Shown here piece after piece: positions 6,164 through 13,393 of a DNA stretch of 13,431 bases (position 1 is its first letter; each line of letters opens with the position of its first letter). The DNA comes from an uncultured Oscillospiraceae bacterium (GTDB lineage Bacteria > Bacillota > Clostridia > Oscillospirales > Oscillospiraceae). The notes under the pieces were generated by a model. The model was given only the letters and a program-made list of their open reading frames with translations, had not been told where the DNA came from and searched no databases. The stretch is taken from contig CAKUKL010000018.1 of the NCBI GenBank assembly GCA_934662925.1, positions 1 through 13,431 of the forward strand, in the 5' to 3' direction. Both the position numbers and the translations under genes were made by a program.

Positions 6164-6694
6164 ATGGAGATCACACTGGAGCAGGTGGAAAAGGTGCGCA
6201 GCTGCACCGGAGCCTCCTATGAGGAGGCCAAGGCGGCGCTGGAAGCGGCGGGGGGCAGCGTGCTGGACGCGGTCATCCTGCTGGAGCAGCGGGGCAAGGG
6301 CGGCGCGCCGGAGGGCGGCTACTCCACCCGGGAGCCGTCCCCGCCGCCGGAGCCGGAGCCTGCCCGGCCCCACCGGCTCAGCTGGCCGGAGGTCTGGCGG
6401 GCGCTGCGGAGCCTGATGAAAAACTGCCTTGCCATCTCGCTGGAGATCTGGAAAAAGGGGCGCATGACCTGCATGATCCCGCTGATCATCGCCGTCATCC
6501 TCTGCGTGATCCAGCCCTATCTCTGCGGGGCGCTGCTGCTGGTGGGGCTGTGCTTCGGCTACCGCATCCATATTTCCGGCCGGGGGACGGAGGACTGGGG
6601 CGAACAGCTCAACCAGTTCGCCGATCAGGTGGGCGACATCGTCAACGACGCTGTGCGCCAGCTCCGGCGGGACAGAAACAACACAAAGAAATGA
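6164..6694 (+). CDS. UBA-like / DUF4342-type membrane protein
   Basis: A 176-residue protein. Residues 4-44 (E-Q-V-E-K-V-R-S-C-T-G-A-S-Y-E-E-A-K-A-A-L-E-A-A-G-G) form a UBA/TS-N-like three-helix bundle, as in DUF4342 proteins. A Pro/Glu linker follows at about 55-70, then an amphipathic stretch at 71-100 and a hydrophobic hairpin at about 103-135 that probably crosses or dips into the membrane. The C-terminal tail (145-176) is polar and helical. The ATG has GGGAGGTG seven bases upstream; the open frame continues much further upstream without a start site. Only 10 bases separate its stop from the response regulator, so the two are translated from one mRNA. The function is unknown; a membrane accessory of the two-component pair is inference. 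Confidence 0.75.
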   Translation: MEITLEQVEKVRSCTGASYEEAKAALEAAGGSVLDAVILLEQRGKGGAPEGGYSTREPSPPPEPEPARPHRLSWPEVWRALRSLMKNCLAISLEIWKKGRMTCMIPLIIAVILCVIQPYLCGALLLVGLCFGYRIHISGRGTEDWGEQLNQFADQVGDIVNDAVRQLRRDRNNTKK

Positions 6695-6704
6695 GGGACG
6701 CGTG

Positions 6705-7397
6705 ATGGCGGATAAGATCCTTCTGGTGGAAGACGAGGAAAAGCTGGCCCGCATGGTGGAGCTGGAGCTGAAATACGAGGGCTACGAGGTGGGCAAGGCG
6801 GCGGACGGCCGGACGGGCCTTGAGATGGCGCTGACCGGCGACTACGACCTGATTTTGCTGGACATCATGCTGCCCGCCCTCAACGGCATGGAGGTGCTCC
6901 GCCGCCTGCGGCGGGAGAAGCTGGTGCCGGTGATCATGCTCACCGCCCGGGACACCGTCATGGATAAGGTGGCCGGGCTGGACGCCGGGGCGGACGACTA
7001 TATCACAAAGCCCTTTGCCATCGAGGAGCTGCTGGCCCGCATCCGGGCGGCCCTCCGGAACAAGGCGGAGGGGGCTGCCGCCGTGCCCGAGCAGGTGGGC
7101 AAGCTCACCGCCGGGCCGCTGGTCATGGACGTGGACCGCCACGAGGTGGAGGTGGACGGCAAGCCGGTGGAGCTCACCCGCCGGGAGTTCGATCTGCTGA
7201 AATACCTGCTGGAGAACAAGGAGAAGGTGGTCACCCGTGAGGTGCTGCTGGACAACGTCTGGGGCTTTGACTTCGTGGGCGAGACGAATACCGTGGACGT
7301 TTACATCCGCTTCCTCCGCTCCAAGATCGACGAGAAATTCGGCGTGAAGCTCATCCACACCGTCCGGGGCGTGGGGTACGTCATCCGGGAGGAGTGA
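6705..7397 (+). CDS. OmpR/PhoB-family response regulator
   Basis: A 230-residue two-domain regulator. The receiver domain has the acidic pair E9-D10, the phosphate-accepting aspartate D53 in L-I-L-L-D-I-M-L-P, T80 and K102 in I-T-K-P-F. After a linker at about 115-130, the winged-helix DNA-binding domain spans about 132-228, with the recognition region near T-R-E-V-L-L-D-N-V-W-G and the wing ending in T-V-R-G-V-G-Y-V-I. GAGGG seven bases upstream sets the ATG at 6705; an overlapping GTG at 6702 is possible. The sensor kinase starts 5 bases after its stop, so the two form a cognate pair. Target genes cannot be named; self-regulation at 6011-6129 is possible. Confidence 0.95.
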   Translation: MADKILLVEDEEKLARMVELELKYEGYEVGKAADGRTGLEMALTGDYDLILLDIMLPALNGMEVLRRLRREKLVPVIMLTARDTVMDKVAGLDAGADDYITKPFAIEELLARIRAALRNKAEGAAAVPEQVGKLTAGPLVMDVDRHEVEVDGKPVELTRREFDLLKYLLENKEKVVTREVLLDNVWGFDFVGETNTVDVYIRFLRSKIDEKFGVKLIHTVRGVGYVIREE

Positions 7398-7402
7398 GGG
7401 CC

Positions 7403-8848
7403 ATGGCCAACGAAACGCAGACCCAGCAGAGCCAGCACTCCTCGCTGGTGGCCCGGCTGAACGCCCGGCTGCTGGTGCGGCTGGTGGGCATTTACTTCTG
7501 CATGGATGTGCTGCTCACCGTCCTGTGTCTGGGCGGGATGCTGGCGTGGGCGGAGACGAAGTGCTCCGGCATCGCGGACCTTGTGGACCAGCGGGGGGTG
7601 CCCTCCGCCGAGGCCACCGAGTGGATGGAGGCGGGCAACTACACCGTGGCGGCGCTGGACCGGGAGGTGCAGGGCTGGGACTGGAGCTGGATGCCCCTGC
7701 CGGAAAACCTCCGGGACGGGCGGCACTCCCTGTCCGGCCGGGGGGGCGTGCTGCTGTTCGCCTTCTGGCAGAAGGGGGACGGCCACGCGGCCTACACCGT
7801 GGAGCTGCCCAACGACGGCCAGCCCTACGCCATCACGCTGGATATGTCTGGGCCCACCCGGCTCATGGCCATCGCCATACAGGTGCTGCTCATCTGCCAG
7901 CTCATCTCCCTTGTGTCCAACCTCTTTAAGAACGCGGGCACCATCCGCAAGGTGCTCCGCCCCATCCAGGATCTGGCCGCCACGGCCAACCGGCTGGGCA
8001 GCGTGTCCTCGCCGGAGGAGCTCCAGAAGCTGGCCCTCCAGCTGGGCCAGATCGACGACGCCCATCTGGACGCCCGCATCCCCGTGGACGGCACCCAGAA
8101 GGAGCTGAAAAATCTGGCGCAGGCCATCAACGCCATGCTGGACCGGATCAACCAGTCCTACCGGGCGCAGATGCGCTTCGTGTCCGACGCGTCCCACGAG
8201 CTGCGCACCCCCATCGCCGTCATTCAGGGGTACGCCAACCTCCTCAACCGCTGGGGCAAGGACGACCCAGACGCCATGCAGGAGTCCATCGACGCCATCA
8301 CGCAGGAGGCCCAGTCCATGAAGGAGCTGGTGGAGCAGCTGCTGTTCCTCGCCCGGGGGGACAACGACTCCCTCGTGGTGGAGCCGGAGGTGTTCGACCT
8401 GACGGCGGTGGCCGGGCAGGTCATGCGGGACAGTCAGGTCATCGACCAGACCCACCCCATGGAGGCCAGCTGGGAGCAGCCGGTGTTCGTCAACTGTGAC
8501 CTCGGCCTGACCAAGCAGGCCATCCGCATTCTGGTGGACAACGCCATCAAGTACACCCCGGCGGGGGGCGCCGTCACCATGGCGGTGGAGGAAAAGGACG
8601 GCATGGCCCGCCTGTCCGTCACCGACGAGGGCATCGGCATCTCGCAGGAGGCCCTGCCCCACATTTTCGACCGGTTCTACCGGGCGGACGAGTCCCGCAC
8701 CCGGCAGACCGGCGGCTCCGGCCTCGGCCTGTCCATCGCCAAGTGGATCGTGGAGCGCCACGGCGGCTGGATGGAGGTGGTGTCCCGCCAGAACGTGGGC
8801 ACCAGAATGACCATCGTGCTGCCCGCCGTGCCCATGCCGGGAGAATAA
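7403..8848 (+). CDS. Membrane sensor histidine kinase
   Basis: A 481-residue kinase. The first transmembrane helix is at about 24-49 and the second at about 153-175, enclosing an external sensor domain of about 100 residues rich in tryptophan. A HAMP-like linker runs from about 176 to 255 and is longer than usual, with an insertion around 200-228. The H-box S-H-E-L-R-T-P has the phosphorylated H265. The ATPase domain shows the N-box D-N-A-I-K-Y (379-384), the G1 box D-E-G-I-G-I (408-413), the F-box F-D-R-F-Y and the G2 box G-G-S-G-L-G-L-S. All catalytic boxes are intact. The ATG at 7403 follows a GGGAGGAG about ten bases upstream; a GTG at 7394 overlaps the regulator stop. The stimulus is unknown. 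Confidence 0.94.
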   Translation: MANETQTQQSQHSSLVARLNARLLVRLVGIYFCMDVLLTVLCLGGMLAWAETKCSGIADLVDQRGVPSAEATEWMEAGNYTVAALDREVQGWDWSWMPLPENLRDGRHSLSGRGGVLLFAFWQKGDGHAAYTVELPNDGQPYAITLDMSGPTRLMAIAIQVLLICQLISLVSNLFKNAGTIRKVLRPIQDLAATANRLGSVSSPEELQKLALQLGQIDDAHLDARIPVDGTQKELKNLAQAINAMLDRINQSYRAQMRFVSDASHELRTPIAVIQGYANLLNRWGKDDPDAMQESIDAITQEAQSMKELVEQLLFLARGDNDSLVVEPEVFDLTAVAGQVMRDSQVIDQTHPMEASWEQPVFVNCDLGLTKQAIRILVDNAIKYTPAGGAVTMAVEEKDGMARLSVTDEGIGISQEALPHIFDRFYRADESRTRQTGGSGLGLSIAKWIVERHGGWMEVVSRQNVGTRMTIVLPAVPMPGE

Positions 8849-8876
8849 ACAATATTGTAGGCGCGGAGGTGTTTTC

Positions 8877-9131
8877 GTGGTAAAAAGACGGTATGTGATC
8901 CTTGCGTTCCTTCTGCTCGTGATCGGCGCCGCCATGGCGCTGTGCGGCGGAGTGCTTCTCCGCCGGATGGGCGTGTGGCTCTCCGGTTTCTGCATCATTG
9001 CCGTGGGCTGTGGCTTTTACCTGAAGAGCGTCCGGTGCCCCCACTGCGGGAAGTACGCCCTCCGGCTCCGGCCCTTTGCGTCCAACGCCGGATACTGCCC
9101 CAGATGCGGGGAATTCGTGGAATATTTTTGA
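8877..9131 (+). CDS. Small membrane protein with a C-terminal zinc ribbon
   Basis: An 84-residue protein with two hydrophobic helices at about 7-28 and 31-49, joined by a short basic turn. A cytosolic zinc ribbon follows, with C54-P-H-C57-G and C74-P-R-C77-G as the four metal ligands. I do not recognise a characterised family. Translation starts at GTG 8877, five bases after GGAGGTG. It lies 28 bases after the sensor kinase stop with no terminator between, so it is the last gene of the operon. It could be an output or accessory of the two-component system, but this rests on position only. Tandem terminators follow. Confidence 0.72.
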   Translation: MVKRRYVILAFLLLVIGAAMALCGGVLLRRMGVWLSGFCIIAVGCGFYLKSVRCPHCGKYALRLRPFASNAGYCPRCGEFVEYF

Positions 9132-9143
9132 GAGAGGAACAAT

Positions 9144-9183
9144 CCGCCCCGGGCGCGTAAGCGCCCGGGGCGGGGCCTTTTTA
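9144..9183 (+). terminator. Intrinsic terminator of the two-component operon
   Basis: A perfect 13-bp GC stem (9144-9156 with 9161-9173) with a GTAA loop, followed by T5 at 9178-9182. It begins 13 bases after the zinc-ribbon stop codon. Confidence 0.9.
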
Positions 9184-9184
9184 T

Positions 9185-9214
9185 GCCCTCCGGTCATAGT
9201 CCGGCGGGCTTTTT
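9185..9214 (+). terminator. Second, tandem intrinsic terminator
   Basis: GCCC-x-CCGG (9185-9193) pairs with CCGG-x-GGGC (9201-9209) with one mismatch and a 7-base loop, then T5 at 9210-9214. It backs up the terminator just before it and protects the convergent regulator gene from read-through. No T-tailed terminator is seen for that gene in the other direction. Confidence 0.65.
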
Positions 9215-9219
9215 CGGGT

Positions 9220-10803
9220 TCAAAGGATCTCTCTTGTAGTGTCGACGGTACGGAGATACCGGGTGTAGAGGCAGGCGAGCAGCAGCTGCATGTTTTCCAC
9301 GCCGTCCTCCAGCGTCAGCCCCGTAACGGTGCGGATCTTCTCCAGCCGGTAGCGCAGGGTGTTCTTGTGGATGGACAGATCGTCGGCGGCCCGCTGCACA
9401 TTCTGTCCCCGGCGGAGATAGGCTTCTGCCGTCTGGACCAGATCGGTGCCGTGGGCCTTGTCGTACTCGCTGAGCTTGCTCAGCGCGCCGCCGGCCATGG
9501 CGTGGTAGACCATGGGGACATTGCCGGCGGCGAACAGATGCTGCAGGGCCAGATCCTGATAGAGATACAGACACTGGCCCGGCGCCGACGCCTGCCCCAA
9601 CTGAAGGGCCAGCCCGGCGGTAGCGTAGTAGTGCGGGGCGTCCAGCAGGTTGGAGAAGCAGTCGCTCACCCCCAGCTTCAGCTGGTTGATGGACAGAAAG
9701 GAGATGAGCCGGCTGATGGGATAGTTGGAGAAAAAGTCGCGGGTCTCGCCGCTGATAAGATAGACGACGCAGTCGTCCAGCACGGCAAAAATGGCGTTGG
9801 GCAGCAGGAATCGGATGCCGTCGGCGATGTTGTTCTTCACGGAGGAGGACAGCATGCTTTGGGGCATGCTCAGCTTCAGAAGATGGATGTACGGGCCCAC
9901 CCGGTGGCCCAGCGCCTGAAGGTGTTTGGCGAGGTTGCGCTCGTTGTTCATTTTGTTGTTGAGCAGATCGAGCAGAAAATACGAGAAGGCGATGCCGCGC
10001 TGGTTGGCGAAATACTGGCTCTTCTGGAGTTCCGCGGAGGCGAGCTTGGCAAAGTGCACCACCGTCTCCATGTCATGGGGCAGGAAGGGATGGTTCTGCT
10101 CCAGAACGTGGGCAAAGGCCACGATGGCGGAGCGGATGCGGATGGGCTCCACCATCATCCGCATGTTCAGGTGGCCCACTATGGTGTAGACCGGCATATC
10201 CGCGCTGCGGAAGCTGTCCTGCATGCCGCGCTCCTTGAACAGCTGCACATTCTCGTCGCTGACCCGGGCGAGCTCCAGTTCCTTGGCAAACACCGGGTCG
10301 TCCATCAGCTCCGGCGTCGGGCGGGTGAGGTATTCGTAGTTCAGCCCTGTCACCCACAGCGGGTTTCCCAGTACGCCTCCGGCAATCTCGGCCAGATACT
10401 GCAGGTTGATCTCCCGCATGAACGCTTCGTCGATCTCCTGAATGCCGGCCTCGATCTCCACCCGGTTGTCGAACATCTCATTGAGGTAGTTCATGATGTA
10501 CAGCGGGTCGGTGTCCTCCGGCATGAGGAAGAGGTTGAATTTCAGTGGGATCTTCAGCAGCTCCGGGATCATGGACGGCCCGAACAGCAGCAGGCTCACG
10601 CACAGATCGTGACAGGTGCGCAGACAGTCCAGCGCCGTATCCGGGTCGTTGCACAGGTACAGCGTGTGTGCCAGCGGCACCGTGACTGAGCGGTCCAGCA
10701 GCTGCGACCGGACCAAAATCTGCGCCCCTTCGTCGGCTTTTTGATAGAGGGTTGGACTTCCGGACAATTCATCCAAAGCCTGTTTGATAAAGCGAATTTC
10801 CAT
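9220..10803 (-). CDS. PucR/CdaR-like transcriptional regulator
   Basis: A 527-residue regulator. The clearest part is the C-terminal PucR-type helix-turn-helix at about 459-520, with the signature S-I-H-K-N-T-L-R-Y-R-L-E-K-I at 477-490. The large N-terminal part (1-450) is soluble and mostly helical; I recognise no standard ligand domain in it, though the 330-450 region is placed like the GGDEF-like middle domain of CdaR proteins. The start at 10803 follows AGGTG six bases upstream; the open frame runs back to 10908 without support. It is divergent from the glycerol-dehydrogenase-like gene across 189 bases, the usual placing of a local activator. PucR-type proteins control purine, sugar-acid, amine and amino-acid catabolism; the inducer here is unknown. 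Confidence 0.83.
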   Translation of the reverse strand: MEIRFIKQALDELSGSPTLYQKADEGAQILVRSQLLDRSVTVPLAHTLYLCNDPDTALDCLRTCHDLCVSLLLFGPSMIPELLKIPLKFNLFLMPEDTDPLYIMNYLNEMFDNRVEIEAGIQEIDEAFMREINLQYLAEIAGGVLGNPLWVTGLNYEYLTRPTPELMDDPVFAKELELARVSDENVQLFKERGMQDSFRSADMPVYTIVGHLNMRMMVEPIRIRSAIVAFAHVLEQNHPFLPHDMETVVHFAKLASAELQKSQYFANQRGIAFSYFLLDLLNNKMNNERNLAKHLQALGHRVGPYIHLLKLSMPQSMLSSSVKNNIADGIRFLLPNAIFAVLDDCVVYLISGETRDFFSNYPISRLISFLSINQLKLGVSDCFSNLLDAPHYYATAGLALQLGQASAPGQCLYLYQDLALQHLFAAGNVPMVYHAMAGGALSKLSEYDKAHGTDLVQTAEAYLRRGQNVQRAADDLSIHKNTLRYRLEKIRTVTGLTLEDGVENMQLLLACLYTRYLRTVDTTREIL

Positions 10804-10840
10804 AAAAACACCTGTTTTAACGAAAAAATGAACAAAAATG

Positions 10841-10878
10841 TTTGCGGAAACACTTTGCCGAATGTGGAGTTTGCACCG
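10841..10878. promoter_or_regulatory. Short TTTGC repeats, possible regulator site
   Basis: TTTGCGGAA (10841-10849), TTTGCCGAA (10854-10862) and TTTGCACCG (10870-10878) lie in one orientation, 13 and 16 bases apart, between the regulator gene and its divergent partner. The placing fits an operator; no binding site for this regulator is known to me. Confidence 0.3.
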
Positions 10879-10901
10879 GCGGCGAAGAAGATTTAGATTT
10901 C

Positions 10902-10931
10902 TGTACAATGCAATAGTAATAACAGTATATT
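10902..10931 (+). promoter_or_regulatory. Candidate promoter of the dehydrogenase/BMP operon
   Basis: TGTACA (10902-10907), 18 bases, TATATT (10926-10931). An overlapping TATAAT (10931-10936) is a better -10 but has no -35 at a normal distance. A weak -35 would suit a promoter that depends on an activator. Confidence 0.4.
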
Positions 10932-10992
10932 ATAATAACCCTTGTAAATCAAGACGTTTTCACAGAAAAGACGTTCAGAAGGAGGAGTATTG

Positions 10993-12120
10993 ATGAAAAA
11001 CACCATCGTTTTTCCCAGCAGATATGTCCAGGGTCCCGGCGTGATCTGGGATCTGAAGGAATATATCAAGACCTTTGGCGGCAGAGGCTTCTTTATCTCC
11101 ACCAAGTCCATGTACGACAAGATGTGCGAGGTGGCGGCCGAGTGTAACAGCATTGTGGAGCGCTTTACCGACGACTGCAACCGCCCCGCCATCGACCGGC
11201 TGAAGGAGAAGGCCGCGGCGGTCGGCGCCACCGTGGTGCTGGGTGTGGGCGGCGGACGTCCCATGGACACGGGCCGCGTGGTCGCCGATGAGTTGAACGT
11301 GCCCTACATCGCGGTGCCCACCGTGGCCTCCTCCGATGCGGCCTGCGCGTTCCTGTCCATCGTGAACAACACCCCTGAACAGGGCCCCGGCGTGGCTGAG
11401 TTCCACTTCTGCAAGACCAACCCCGTGCTGGTGCTGGCGGACGAGGAGCTTATTATCGGCGCCAAGCCCTATCTGCTGGCCTGCGGCATGGCCGACGCAC
11501 TGAGCACCTGGTTCGAGGCGGAATCCTGCCAGGCCAGCGGCGCGCTGTGCTTCTCCGGCGGCGCCCGCACGGACATCGCCATGAGTATTGCCCGCCTGTG
11601 CTATGACCAGATCATGCTCTACGGCCGCGACGCCATGAAAGCCGCCCGGGAGGGCGTGATCACGCCTGCGTTCTCCAAAATCGTGGAGACGAACATTCTG
11701 GTTTCGGGCTGCGGCTTCGGCGGCTGCGGTCTGGCCACTGCCCATGGTCTGCACGGCTGCTTCGAGGAGCTGGCTAACGACGAGGGCCGGCACAATGAGC
11801 ACGGCCAGCTGGTGGCCTTCAGCATTCTGGTCGGCATGTGGCTCAATAAGAAGCCTCTGGCGGAGATCGAGGCCATGTACAGCCTGTTCTATGACGTGGG
11901 CATGCCCATCACGCTGGGCGATCTGGGCTATACCAACCCCGACGAGAAGTTCCTGGACACTGTGACCAAGATCGCTCTGCGGGACAATATGCCCGGATTC
12001 CCCTACCGCTCCTTCCTGTACAACGAGCCCGTGCCCGTCAACTATGAGACGGTCCACGAGGCCCTCGTTACCGCCGAGGAGTTCGGCAAGGCCTATTACG
12101 AGCGCATGAAGAAGGCCTGA
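10993..12120 (+). CDS. Glycerol dehydrogenase family enzyme (zinc type)
   Basis: A 375-residue NAD-dependent alcohol dehydrogenase close to GldA in length and motifs. The nucleotide-binding block is G-V-G-G-G-R-P-M-D-T-G-R at 84-95, then A-V-P-T-V-A-S-S-D-A-A-C at 107-118. Zinc ligands fit D168 (G-M-A-D-A-L-S-T-W-F-E-A), H251 (A-H-G-L-H-G) and H270 (N-E-H-G). GldA oxidises glycerol to dihydroxyacetone or runs in reverse. The glycine block usually reads G-G-G-K-x-x-D-T-A-K; here both lysines are arginine and alanine is glycine, so substrate or cofactor preference may differ. ATG 10993 follows AAGGAGGAG by five bases. It is probably transcribed with the BMP lipoprotein gene 59 bases downstream. 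Confidence 0.88.
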   Translation: MKNTIVFPSRYVQGPGVIWDLKEYIKTFGGRGFFISTKSMYDKMCEVAAECNSIVERFTDDCNRPAIDRLKEKAAAVGATVVLGVGGGRPMDTGRVVADELNVPYIAVPTVASSDAACAFLSIVNNTPEQGPGVAEFHFCKTNPVLVLADEELIIGAKPYLLACGMADALSTWFEAESCQASGALCFSGGARTDIAMSIARLCYDQIMLYGRDAMKAAREGVITPAFSKIVETNILVSGCGFGGCGLATAHGLHGCFEELANDEGRHNEHGQLVAFSILVGMWLNKKPLAEIEAMYSLFYDVGMPITLGDLGYTNPDEKFLDTVTKIALRDNMPGFPYRSFLYNEPVPVNYETVHEALVTAEEFGKAYYERMKKA

Positions 12121-12141
12121 GCGGCAAAAATAGTCGACCCG

Positions 12142-12156
12142 CACGTGGAACACGTG
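12142..12156 (+). other. Twin CACGTG palindromes forming a small hairpin
   Basis: Two CACGTG hexamers separated by GAA can pair as a 6-bp stem with a 3-base loop, 10 bases before the ribosome site of the BMP gene. There is no T run, so it is not a normal terminator; it could set mRNA stability between the two genes or be a protein site. Confidence 0.4.
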
Positions 12157-12179
12157 TAGAAAATGTAAGGAGAATGAAA

Positions 12180-13337
12180 ATGAAAAAGTACTTGTCCCTG
12201 TTTCTGGCGCTGGCGCTGGCCCTGTCCCTGTGTGCCTGCGGCAGCAGCAATCCCCCTGCTGATTCCCAGTCTCCCGCTGCTGACTCTTCTGCCCCCGCTG
12301 ACTCCACTGCACCTTCCGAGCCCAGCACCGAAGGCGGCGCTGAGATCGCTCTGCTGATCCAGTACCCCAACGAAGCCGGCATCAACGACAAGTCTTACTG
12401 CCAGGCCTGCTGGGAGGGCGTTTCCGCCTATGCCGAGGCCAACGGCAAGACCTATGCCTACTATCAGCCCACCGACACCTCTCTGGAGGGCTATCTGGCT
12501 GCCTTTGAGTTGGCGGTGAACAACGGCGCCAAGGTCATCTGCTGCGCCAGCTACATGTTCGGTGATTCTCTGGCCGCGGCTCAGGAAAAGTGGCCCGATG
12601 TCCACTTTATCGGCGTGGACGTTATGACCCTGCCCTCCGTCGCGGAAAATACCTGCTCCATCGTGTTCAACACCACCGAGGGCACCTTCTTTGCCGGCGC
12701 TGCCGCCGTTTATGAGGGCTACACCAACCTGGGCGTGCTCAACGCCGTGGACAATCCCCCGGTAAACAGCTGGCAGTATGGCTTCATTCAGGGCGCCAAC
12801 TGGGCCGCCGGTCAGCTGGGCCTGAGCGACGTGACCGTGAAGGCCTATTACGTGGGCTCCGGAGAGGCTTCCCCCGAGGTGCAGGCGCTGGCCTCCACTT
12901 GGTATGAGAGCGGCGTGCAGTGCATCTTCGCCAACATGGGCGGCGGCAACACCTCCATCTTCTCCGCCGCCGAGGCTTCCGGCACCGTAGCCATCGGCTG
13001 CGATACCGACCAGGCCGGCGAGAGCGAGACCGTCATCACCTCCGCCATCAAGGAGCTGGGCAAGGAGCTGGGCGTTGCGCTGGATTCCTACTACAACGAC
13101 ACCTTCAAGGGCGGCGTTGTCACCACCGTCGGCGTTAAGGACGACGCCGTGGGCCTGGCCATCGGCAGCAGCCGCATGACCAAGTATACCGCGGATCTCT
13201 ACGCTGAGCAGTACCAGATGATGAAGGATGACGTGGACGGCATGTACTCCAGCCTCATCAACTTCGGCCAGGTCGCCGACCTCAACGAGCTGGCGTCCAA
13301 GATGACCAACATCACCGTTACGGTCATCGCCGACTAA
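12180..13337 (+). CDS. BMP-family ABC transporter substrate-binding lipoprotein
   Basis: A 385-residue lipoprotein. The signal sequence (1-19) is very rich in Leu/Ala, and the lipobox L-C-A-C places the lipidated cysteine at 20. A Ser/Pro/Ala/Asp linker runs from 21 to about 52, then a periplasmic-binding domain of the BMP/PnrA type begins with E-I-A-L-L-I and G-I-N-D-K-S-Y-C-Q (68-75). Known members bind nucleosides; there the segment normally reads D-x-S-F-N-Q, so the Y and C here may mark a different ligand. AAGGAG (12167-12172) is too close to ATG 12174 and well placed for ATG 12180, so I use the latter. The ATPase and permease genes are not in the window and should follow. Linked to the polyol dehydrogenase just upstream. 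Confidence 0.9.
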   Translation: MKKYLSLFLALALALSLCACGSSNPPADSQSPAADSSAPADSTAPSEPSTEGGAEIALLIQYPNEAGINDKSYCQACWEGVSAYAEANGKTYAYYQPTDTSLEGYLAAFELAVNNGAKVICCASYMFGDSLAAAQEKWPDVHFIGVDVMTLPSVAENTCSIVFNTTEGTFFAGAAAVYEGYTNLGVLNAVDNPPVNSWQYGFIQGANWAAGQLGLSDVTVKAYYVGSGEASPEVQALASTWYESGVQCIFANMGGGNTSIFSAAEASGTVAIGCDTDQAGESETVITSAIKELGKELGVALDSYYNDTFKGGVVTTVGVKDDAVGLAIGSSRMTKYTADLYAEQYQMMKDDVDGMYSSLINFGQVADLNELASKMTNITVTVIAD

Positions 13338-13363
13338 TCCCCGCGACCAACTGATCCAAGACG

Positions 13364-13393
13364 CTCCCGGCGGAGAGGATCCTCCGCCGGGAG
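13364..13393 (+). terminator. Strong GC hairpin after the BMP gene, no T run
   Basis: A perfect 12-bp stem (13364-13375 with 13382-13393) and a 6-base loop, 26 bases after the stop. The lack of a T run suggests partial termination or protection of the upstream mRNA 3' end, which is common between a highly expressed binding-protein gene and its permease genes. The remaining 13394-13431 shows no gene. Confidence 0.5.

Noticed and set aside
7301..8998. 565-codon minus-strand frame opposite the sensor kinase
   Set aside because: Longer than the real gene but only because GC-rich codons remove stops on the opposite strand; the kinase has all catalytic boxes.
9076..10689. 537-codon plus-strand frame opposite the PucR-like regulator
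   Set aside because: Antisense to the regulator, which has a proper ribosome site and a clear helix-turn-helix; the product of this frame has no recognisable domain.
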